Part shown: piece by piece, positions 41,722-49,841 of the stretch | Numbering within the stretch: position 1 is the first letter of the stretch | Layout: every line of letters begins with the position of its first letter | Assembly: GCF_036997615.1 (NCBI RefSeq) | Contig: NZ_JAWLQA010000009.1 | Strand: one strand, 5' to 3' | Length of the DNA: 64,000 nt | Source of the DNA: Brachyspira sp949287565 | Lineage (GTDB): Bacteria; Spirochaetota; Brachyspiria; Brachyspirales; Brachyspiraceae | The notes under the pieces: generated by a model | Databases searched by the model: none | What the model was told of the DNA's origin: nothing | Seen by the model: only the letters and a program-made list of their open reading frames with translations | Made by a program: the position numbers and the translations under genes

Positions 41722-41738
41722 ATATTTTATCCTATACT

Positions 41739-42569
41739 TTATTCTTTTACAGCTCCGCCCATAAGTCCTGATATAAAGTATTTACTTGAGAATAAGAATG
41801 CTACTAAAACAGGAAGTACGGCAAAAATTGCACCAACCATAATTTGTCCGTAATCTATACGAGTATCACCTTTTAATACAGAAAGTGCAACAGGCAATGT
41901 ATACATATCTTCAGTATTTAGTATTATAAGAGGCCAAGTAAAATCACTCCATTGTCCCATAAAAATATATATCCCTAAAGCGGCAAGAGAAGGTATCATT
42001 AAAGGCATAACTATTTTAAAGAATATATATATTTCACTTGCTCCGTCTAATCTAGCTGCTTCTATTAATGCATCCGGTATACTCAAAAAATTCTGTCTCA
42101 TTAAAAATACTCCAAATGCTCCGGCTAATCCAGGAAGTATAAGAGCAATATGTGTATTTTGTAAATTAGCAAATGTCATCATTCTATATAAAGGTATTAA
42201 TCTGCTGTAAACAGGAATCATCATAGAAAGCAGTACGCAAGTAAATAAAAATTCTTACCCTTAAAATCAAATTTAGCAAAAGCATAACCTGATAATGAAC
42301 ATAAAAGAAGATTAACAACTGTAAATATTATTGATACCTTCAATGAATTAAACAATGCTGTCCATATAGGAATTCTATTACTAAGAGAGTTCAAATTTTC
42401 AAAGAAATAATTACCAAAAAATACGGGAGGTGTATTCATAAATATTTCTCCTGAACTTTTTGTTGCAGCTACAAACATAAAATAAATAGGATATATATAT
42501 ACTGAAAAAAGCTCCTATAGATAAAAATACATATAGTATTATAGTGATTATTTTATTCTTTTTATCCAT
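41739..42569 (-). pseudogene. Carbohydrate ABC transporter permease, MalG type (two frameshifts)
   Basis: The intended start is ATG at 42569, overlapping the MalF stop (TAATG), with GGAG upstream. Its frame reads MDKKNKIITIILYVFL and then breaks at the AT-dinucleotide tract 42491-42500. The frame resumes as MFVAATKSSGEIF (from 42478), then breaks again at the A5 tract 42247-42251. Adding one base there restores GKNFLFTCVLLSMMIPV. The last part carries the permease signature EAARLDGASEIYIFFKIVMP. Without both repairs no full-length six-helix protein is made. Confidence 0.88.
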
Positions 42570-43446
42570 TATTTTTTATCTCCTAATTTCAATTGTATGA
42601 AAGTCAAAGCACCTACTATCAACAATATTATTACAGATATTGTTGCCGCATAAGTCATATTTAAAGATACGAATGCTTGATTATATATATAAAGCCCCAG
42701 AGTCATCGTACCATTATTAGGATCTCCATTTGTAAGCAGGAATGGTTCTGTAAATAAATTCAATGTTCCTATAGTAGACATTATGGAAGTAAATAAAATT
42801 ATTGGTTTCAAAGACGGTAAAGTTACATATAAAAATTTCTGCCAGGAATTAGCTCCGTCTATAGTTGCAGCTTCATAATAATCTTCCGGTATATTCTGCA
42901 TAGCGGCAAGGAATAAAATCATATTATAACCAGTCCAACGCCAAGTAACAACAATAACTATAAGAAGTTTTGCCGGTATAGACTGCTTAAGCCAAGGTAT
43001 AGCATCTATTCCAAATTTTGATAATACAAAATTGATTATTCCCCTATCCTGAAATATCAATAAAAATATCATACTATAAGCTACAGCATCAACCAAAACA
43101 GGTATAAAATATGAAGCTTCTAAAGAAAGATTTTAATTTCTTGACACCTCTGTGAATAATACTTCCTAATTCTGTGAATAATACTTCCTAATAATGTAGA
43201 AGTAATAAGCATTATAGGAAGTCTTATTATATAGAAGATAAAAGAGTTAATTATTGCTGTTCTAAATATAGTATCACCAAAAAGCCTTTGATAATTTTTT
43301 ATTCCGTTAAATACAAACTCCCCTCTTCTTTGCGTCATAAAACTCAATACTATCGTTTCAACAAAGGGCCAAAAATTGAACAATATTAAAGTAATAATGA
43401 CAGGAATTGATAAATAGAATCCGAATCTCCTAGAATATTTTTTCAT
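42569..43446 (-). pseudogene. Carbohydrate ABC transporter permease, MalF type (duplication and frameshift)
   Basis: The N-terminal part (43446 to about 43190) starts MKKYSRRFGFYLSIPVI and is normal. A perfect 22-bp tandem duplication (43149-43192) then shifts the frame. Removing one copy restores LLGSIIHRGVKKLKSFFRS. A second one-base shift near 43106-43109 (A4 on the plus strand) is needed to join FIPVLVDAVAYSM, after which the frame stays open to the stop at 42569. EAATIDGANSWQKFLYVTLP is the ABC-contact signature. The gene is non-functional as it stands unless rare correction occurs. Confidence 0.88.
43149..43192. repeat. Perfect 22-bp tandem duplication inside the MalF-type permease
   Basis: The 22-bp unit TCTGTGAATAATACTTCCTA plus AT occurs twice in succession at 43149-43170 and 43171-43192. 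Because 22 is not a multiple of three it breaks the reading frame. Precise reversal is possible by slippage. Confidence 0.95.
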
Positions 43447-43664
43447 TATTCCTCCAATTAGAATTTAGTATTTAATTTTAATGATAGCATTCAACTATTT
43501 TAAAATCAAATTTGCTTTAAAATAAAATAATTTTTTATTGTTGCTATCAATAAATTTTTATTTATATAATAAAAAATCTCAAATATCTATTAGATAAAGT
43601 TATTAGCTTATTCTTTATAGATTTAAAAGCCAATAACATAATTAATATATTTGATTATATATAC

Positions 43665-43722
43665 AATATAGTAAAAAAGATTAGAAAACTCAAAAAATAA
43701 TTTTACCACATTAATACGGAAG
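43665..43722 (-). promoter_or_regulatory. Promoter with imperfect palindrome upstream of the permease genes
   Basis: A minus-strand promoter candidate has -35 TTGAGT (43688-43693) and -10 TATATT (43665-43670), spacer 17. Just upstream, at 43703-43722, lies a 20-nt element matching the perfect palindrome at 46676-46695 at 16 of 20 positions. It would drive the permeases and the first sulfatase. Confidence 0.6.
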
Positions 43723-43763
43723 TTAAGTTATTTATTATAATGAAACATATTTAATAAAAAATA

Positions 43764-43802
43764 AACAGTTAGTTCACATATAAATAAAGCAAACTAACTG
43801 TT
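43764..43802 (-). terminator. Hairpin after the first solute-binding protein gene
   Basis: AACAGTTAGTT pairs with AACTAACTGTT around a 17-nt loop. It lies just beyond the stop codon at 43834. The same core stem AACAGTTAG follows the paralogous gene at 45184-45219, so it was duplicated with it. The rest of this 387-nt gap holds only the promoter region described separately. Confidence 0.7.
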
Positions 43803-43833
43803 ATAAAACTATTATAATAAATTTATATTTTTA

Positions 43834-45159
43834 TTATTTAGCCATTTCTACACCTGTAGAATTTTGTAACTGCTCGGCTGTACTTTGAAGAGTTTTTTCT
43901 ACATCTGCTTTATCATTTACTATAGCTTGATATGCTGATTCCATAAGAGTTTGTGCCTCTGGGAATGATTCTGTATATTTAGCTGATAATGGCATAGCTT
44001 TTACTAACTCAGATAATAATTCATTGAAACCTGCACCGAAATAAGGATCGGATTCTAAAAATTTAGCATCTTCATAAGTAGGTAAATATGTAGGTATCAA
44101 TCCATATTGCTTATAAGCTATTAATTGTCCTTCTATTGTCATCATCGCATTTTTAACAAATTCTATAGAAGCTGTTTGTTTTACAGGATCACCAACATTA
44201 ACTATTGCACCTGAAGCACCTCCCCATATAGAAGTTCTTGGCTGTCCTTCTGTTAATACAGGTAAGTAAGTAACTTTCCATTTACCTTTCATCTCTGGTG
44301 CCTGATCTTTTAAAGTTCCGCCCCACCATATTCCATAAGGTATTGCTGCTATATCATCTATTTTTGAAGCCCTTATTGTACCTGTCCAATCTGTTGTATC
44401 AAAAGCTATACCTTCATTTACAAATCTTTGCATTAATTTTGCAGCTTCTATACCCTCTTTTGAATATATAGATATCTTTCCATCTTCATCAAAATAATCT
44501 TTACCCTGCTGAAGCATAGTAGCTCTTATAAAAGCTGAAAAACCTTGAGGATAAGGAAAACCTATCATCTTAGTATTAGGTAAAACAGCCTGCAATTTCT
44601 TTCCTGCCTCAATAAAATCTTCCCAAGTTACTATACTATTAACATCTATGCCTGCTTTTTCAAATAAATCTGCTCTATAAAATAAAGCTGCCGGAGCTAT
44701 ACCGAAAGGCATTGTAACTTGTTTACCTGTAGAATCAAAACTTGTAGGTATTTTTGAAGCAACCACAACATTACTCCAATTATCAGGCATTTGATCTTTT
44801 AAATCCAAAAAATATTGATGATACTGTTCTGTAATAAGAGGAGTATCTATATCTTCCATTTGAACAACATTTGGTAAATCACCATTACCGCCAAGACTAA
44901 CAAATAATTTCTGTTTCAAAGCTGGAGGCCCTCCAAACTCAGTAACATTAACTTTAACCTTTGGATATTTAGCATTAAAAGAAGGAATAGTATCCTCTAA
45001 GTGATTAGCAGCTACATTCCATGCCCATACTTCTATTGTAGTTTCTGTTTCAGGTGTTATTTCTGTCCAAGCATCAGCATTAGTACCAGATGTATTTTTA
45101 GAACATGAAATAATAAATAAAATACTAAATACAATGACAAGTACTTTTTTGAACATCAT
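43834..45159 (-). CDS. ABC transporter sugar-binding lipoprotein (intact paralogue)
   Basis: The 441 residues start with a lipoprotein signal (VLVIVFSILFIISC, Cys near 20), so the protein is anchored in a membrane facing the periplasm. It is a family 1 (MalE-like) solute-binding protein, with PSFNAKYPKVKVNVTEFGG early and a GIWWGGTLKDQAPEMKGKW hinge block near 275. AAGGAG lies before ATG ATG, and either Met could be the start. It closely matches the broken copy at 45231-46553 along its whole length, so the two are a tandem duplication. The substrate is probably a sugar, possibly sulfated, judging from the sulfatases. Confidence 0.93.
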   Translation of the reverse strand: MMFKKVLVIVFSILFIISCSKNTSGTNADAWTEITPETETTIEVWAWNVAANHLEDTIPSFNAKYPKVKVNVTEFGGPPALKQKLFVSLGGNGDLPNVVQMEDIDTPLITEQYHQYFLDLKDQMPDNWSNVVVASKIPTSFDSTGKQVTMPFGIAPAALFYRADLFEKAGIDVNSIVTWEDFIEAGKKLQAVLPNTKMIGFPYPQGFSAFIRATMLQQGKDYFDEDGKISIYSKEGIEAAKLMQRFVNEGIAFDTTDWTGTIRASKIDDIAAIPYGIWWGGTLKDQAPEMKGKWKVTYLPVLTEGQPRTSIWGGASGAIVNVGDPVKQTASIEFVKNAMMTIEGQLIAYKQYGLIPTYLPTYEDAKFLESDPYFGAGFNELLSELVKAMPLSAKYTESFPEAQTLMESAYQAIVNDKADVEKTLQSTAEQLQNSTGVEMAK

Positions 45160-45183
45160 ACAATCTCCTTTAAAGTAATAAAA

Positions 45184-45219
45184 AACAGTTAGCTTATTAT
45201 TGAAAATAAACTAACTGTT
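45184..45219 (-). terminator. Hairpin after the second solute-binding protein gene
   Basis: AACAGTTAG pairs with CTAACTGTT around an 18-nt loop, directly after the stop at 45231. It shares its stem with the hairpin at 43764-43802. Confidence 0.65.
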
Positions 45220-45230
45220 ATTAAATAATT

Positions 45231-46553
45231 TTATTGAGCTATCTCTATGCCGGTAGAATTATTCAATTCTTTGGCCACATTTTCCATAGTTTTTGTAGGA
45301 TCAGCATTATTATTAACTAAATCCTGATAGGCTGATTCCATCATAGTTTGTGCATCCGGGAATGCTTCTGTATATTTTGCTACTAAAGGCATTTCCTTAC
45401 TTAATTGAGGTATTAACTCATTAAATCCTTTACCAAAATAAGGATCTTCTTCATAGAATGCTTCTTCATCATAAACAGGAGTATATGCTGGTAATAATCC
45501 GTATTTTTTGAAAGCCATCATCTGATTTTCTACACTCAATATTGCATTTTTAGCAAACTCTAAAGTAGCTGTTTGTTTTACAGGATCTCCGCAATTTATT
45601 ATACTTCCTGAAGCTCCTCCCCATATAGAAGTTCTTGGCTGTCCTTCAACTAATACTGGTAAGAAAGTAGCTTTCCATTTTCCTTTCATTTCAGGAGCCT
45701 GATCTTTCAAAGTTCCTCCCCACCATATTCCATAAGGTATTGTAGCTATATCATCTGTTTTTGAAGCTCTTATTGTACCTGTCCAATCTGTTGTATCAAA
45801 AGCTATACCTTCACTTATCAATCTTTGTACAAGTTTAGCAGCCTCTACACCCTCTTTTGAAGAAATGGAAATCTTTCCATCTTTATCAAAATAATCCTTT
45901 CCTTGCTGAAGCATAGTAGCTCTTATAAAAGCTGAATAACCTGTAGGATGAGGGAAGCCTATCATCTTAGTATTAGGCAAAGCAGCCTGCAATTTTTTTC
46001 CTGCCTCAATAAAGTCGTCCCAAGTTACTATACTATTAACATCTATGCCTGCTTTCTCAAATAAATCTGCTCTATAGAATAATACTGCAGGAGCTATTCC
46101 CCAAGGCATAACTACTTGTTTACCTGTAGAATCAAAACTTGTAGGTATTTTTGATGGTTCTACTACATTACTCCAATTTTCAGGCATTTGATCTTTTAAA
46201 TCTAAGAAGTATTGATGATATTGTTCTGTTATCAATGCTATATCAGGATCTTCTATTTGTACATAGTTAGGCAATTCAGAATTTCCGCCTAAAGTAACAA
46301 ATAATTTTTGTTTCAAAGCTGGAGGTCCTCCAAACTCAGTAACATTAACTTTAATTTTTGGATATTTAGCATTAAAGGAAGGAATAGTATCTTCTAAATG
46401 ATTAGCTCCTATATTCCATGCCCATACTTATATTGTAGTTTCTGTATCTGGTGTTATTTCTGTCCAAGCATTAGCATTACTATCAGATGTCTTTTTGGAA
46501 CATGAAATAATAGCCAAAATACTAAATGTAATTACGAGTATCTTTTTTAACAT
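45231..46553 (-). pseudogene. ABC transporter sugar-binding lipoprotein with premature stop
   Basis: The full frame runs from ATG 46553 (behind AGGAG) to 45231, 440 codons, and is closely similar to the intact copy at 43834-45159. Codon 42 is TAA at 46430-46428, where the intact copy has GAA (TTIEVWAWN versus TTI-stop-VWAWN). This is a single G-to-T change. No other break was seen. Translation from the internal Met at 46316 would lack the signal peptide. The palindrome and promoter lie 86-142 nt upstream. Confidence 0.92.
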
Positions 46554-46638
46554 AATCGTATTCTCCTTTTATTAATTTGTTATATAAAATTAATCAAATA
46601 TCAGTTCCATCAATAAAATTTACTAATCCTACTATTAT

Positions 46639-46695
46639 AGTATATGCATAAAAACACTAAACTCAAAAAAGTATTTTACCGTATTAATACGGTAA
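46639..46695 (-). promoter_or_regulatory. Promoter with 20-bp perfect palindrome
   Basis: The minus-strand promoter candidate has -35 TTGAGT (46661-46666), a 16-nt spacer and -10 TATACT (46639-46644). At 46676-46695 lies a perfect palindrome with half-site TTACCGTATT, centred about 22 nt upstream of the -35 box. That position suits an activator, or a repressor acting from upstream. A 16/20 copy sits at the same place in the promoter at 43665-43722. Confidence 0.7.
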
Positions 46696-46720
46696 TTAAA
46701 GTGTATAATTTGTTATCAAA

Positions 46721-48064
46721 TTAATCTATTTTTACATCCAATTTTTCTATAGTCATAATCTTTTCTTTTATAATATTCTTTAATTGAATTTTCACATCAT
46801 TATAACTTTCATCATTAACTACATTATTCAATTGATATGGATCTTTTTTCAAATCATATAATGAATAACTTTTATATGTTAAACTGTCTTTATCTTTGAT
46901 AGGATTTTTATCAGGATCATATATACAATATGAATAATCTTCTGTTCTTATTGCTCTTCCCACAAAACTTTCACTTATCTGTAGAAATACTACATTTTGA
47001 TAATTTTTATCTTCTATAATATCCTGTATAGATTTTTCATCCATATTTTGATATTTTATATTAGCCATTTTTAATAAAGTAGGAGGAAGATTTATCAAAC
47101 TTACAAATTTTTCTTCTCTTTTTCCTGTATCAAACTCCCCTCATTTTATAATCAAAGGTACATGTATTGCAGCATCTTCGGAAGTTCTTTTATAATCATC
47201 TTGTCCATTTTTAGGCATATTTTTATTTCTAGTTCTGAAATGCGAACCATGATCACTTGTATATACTACATAAGTATCATCCCAGATATCCAATTTTTCT
47301 AACTTCTCTCTTATTCTTCCAAAATTATAATCTATAGAATGGCATGCTCCCAAATAATCAGCATAATTTTCTTTAGCATCTCCGCATCCAAGTGCCTCAA
47401 TATCTTTAGGAAGTTCAAAATTTGAAAACTTCTCTTTAGAATATTCAGGACCTTCATATCTTCTCTTATCATTCTGATGATGAGGTTCTAAATATGAAAT
47501 AAATAAAAAGAATGGTTTATCTTTTTCTCTATTATCCAAGAAATCAAGTGCATAATCTGTAACAGCATCAACTCTATATTTATTGAATTCTACTTTTTTC
47601 ATATCTTTATCAAATAAATATCCGCCGAATCCATGGGATGTTAATTCTAATGCATCTGAAACAACCCAATAATCTTTATACCCTCCCCTTTTATCTTCAG
47701 GTATAGGATTATATATATAATCTTCACTAGAGCCGTCATTTCCTACACCTGTTGAAGCTAAATGCCATTTTCCAACATAAGCAGTTTGATAACCATTCTC
47801 AGAAAAATATGATGCAATCGTTTTTATATTTTTATTCAAAGGAATGGCATTTACAAAAACATCTGTCTTGCTGGAATATAAACCAGTTTGTAATGAAGCT
47901 CTTGCAGGTCCGCATACAGGCTGACAAGTAAAGGCATTGTTAAATATAGTAGATTCTTTACCTAATTTATCTAAATTTGGAGTGGTATCTAATTTTTGTC
48001 CGTAAACACCCATTGTATCCCATCTCTGTTGATCAGAAAAAATAAATATTATATTTTTATTCAT
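46721..48064 (-). pseudogene. Second sulfatase, interrupted by an in-frame TGA
   Basis: The frame from ATG 48064 to 46721 is 447 codons with one TGA at 47143-47141. Before it the protein reads AAIHVPLIIK, after it GEFDTGKREEKFVSLINLPP, with no shift. At this place sulfatases normally carry a Gly, so GGA to TGA is likely. The catalytic block is CGPAR at 51-55, a variant of CxPSR. SDHGSHFRTRNKNMPKNG is the second metal-binding block. The C-terminal quarter, with the YSLYDLKKDPYQLNN motif, is lost if the stop is honoured. It lies upstream of the binding-protein pair in the same direction. Confidence 0.88.
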
Positions 48065-48224
48065 AAGAATTCTCTCTATTTTGTTATTTTAACTATTTAT
48101 TATAATACAAATATAATATAACAAACTCTTTAATTGTCAATATTAATATATAATCTTATTATTTTATATTCTTTATATTCATTTTTTACATATAAAAATA
48201 TAAAAAAGTATCAACAATATAAAA

Positions 48225-48256
48225 TTAGGCTGCCATTTTAATAAACAGCAGCCTAA
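48225..48256 (-). terminator. Terminator after the metalloprotease pseudogene
   Basis: A perfect 9-bp stem, TTAGGCTGC with GCAGCCTAA, around a 14-nt loop, 28 nt past the stop. T-rich sequence follows in the minus direction. Confidence 0.85.
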
Positions 48257-48283
48257 CTTAATTAAATATTTAATTAATATTTT

Positions 48284-49644
48284 TTATTTTCTAGATTTAG
48301 CTCTTATAACTTCTTCAGGCGTTAATACTTTATCTATAGGCATTCTACTAAATTTTGAATAATCAAAATTAAGCATTTCGCTTTTTGATGTAGCAGTAGG
48401 AGAAATCTTTATTGGGTTAATCCATATAACATCATTAGCATTAATTTTACCTTCAACATCAACAGAATCAAATTTAGGATTCCATGCCAAATAAATATTT
48501 TTTGATTCATCCAAAGGTTCTTTGCTAAGGCCTTGAACATTATCTAAATTATATTTATTAGTATCATAAATTATAAATCCGCCAGGTGCTAAAGGCAATC
48601 TTTGACTAGAATCCATTAACTTACTATCATAAGTATTATCCATAAAATCCATAACACCAAATTTAACATCAACAATTTTACCATTATACATGTCTTTTAT
48701 CCAAGATTTAAATATTTCTTCTACACTATTACCAATATTTAACCCTTGAACAGAATTAATCAATCTAGTTCCTGTATCTAATGAAGGACTTGAATGTGCT
48801 ATAGTTTTAATAGTTTCTTTATCGCCTTTCTCTAAAATCCATCTCATAAATACTGATGAAGAAGAATAACTAATATGAATATTAGGAATTTGAACTCTAT
48901 TAATAATTACAGGGTAATTAATTGTTCCATCAATATACCAAGAATAAAAAGAATAGTAATGAAATAAATAAAAAAATAGTTTTCTATCATCATACCTAGT
49001 AGGGCAAAATAAAACAGATGTTGATTCGGAAAGTGCTTCGTTCAGCCATAAATCCATAGCTTTTCCGCCATTAATTTGATTAACACTAGCATTAATCAAA
49101 TGCTGAAATTCATGAAGCATTGTTCAACTAAATGATCAGGATTTGATGTAGCTGAAATATTTATATACATATACTTACCTTTATTAAGGGTATCAGGTTT
49201 ATCATCGTAGAAATCAGACGGATTAAAAAATCCTGCAAAGTATCCCTCAGATTTAGGATAAAAATTATATATCAAGAATACCAATTTATCATTATTAATA
49301 GTTGGAAAAGAGATTGGCTTCCCGTATATTCTTACTTCCTCATCATAATTTGCTTCAAATTTAGTAAACAACTCCTTTACAGTATTCATATCAAATGATT
49401 TACCGCTTTGAATATAAACTATAGCATGAGAAGATTCAGCAATTTTTTTAAATTCTGAACTAGCTATACTATCAATACCATTATTTTCATTAAGATTTGC
49501 AATATTAAATTTGGCTGTTTCTGTATTATTAACATCATAATAAGTTATACCATAAACATTCTCTGATGGATTCAGTACTTTGTTACCGCATGATACTATA
49601 AATACAGTAAAAATATTTAAGTAAATAAATAATAATTTTTTCAT
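48284..49644 (-). pseudogene. Zinc metalloprotease lipoprotein (M30-like) with frameshift
   Basis: The first part (49644-49096, 182 codons) begins with a lipoprotein signal (IFTVFIVSC) and ends out of frame after HLVEQ. The second part opens with MLHEFQHLIN at 49120, the HExxH zinc motif, followed 25 residues on by NEALSE, the third-ligand block seen in M30-like gluzincins. A one-base difference near 49120-49127 (GAACAATG where one more base gives an in-frame ATG CTT CAT) separates them. The break falls exactly before the active site, so the natural product would be inactive. The rest is open to 48284. Confidence 0.85.
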
Positions 49645-49841
49645 TTTATTTCTCCATAGATAATAAAAATAATATTATTCATAGATATACAATTTTTTAA
49701 TAAATTATAACACACATTCAATAAATTTAAATAATATTTACAAACTATATAATTAAAATTTCTCTAGTTTGGTATTAAAATTTCGATACTAATAACACTA
49801 TATAGGAATATTTTAAATTAATTATAAAAGGCAATATTGAT

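Noticed and set aside
42221..42250. Programmed frameshift in the MalG-type permease
   Set aside because: No recognisable slippery heptamer with downstream structure was found, and a second break exists in the same gene.
43120..43446. A separate intact 108-residue membrane protein
   Set aside because: It is the N-terminal part of a MalF-type permease whose frame is lost at a 22-bp duplication; the remaining tail is out-of-frame sequence.
47141..47143. Selenocysteine at the in-frame TGA of the second sulfatase, suggested by mnmH nearby
   Set aside because: No SECIS-like stem-loop was recognised after it, the position normally holds Gly, and the neighbouring transporter genes are also broken.
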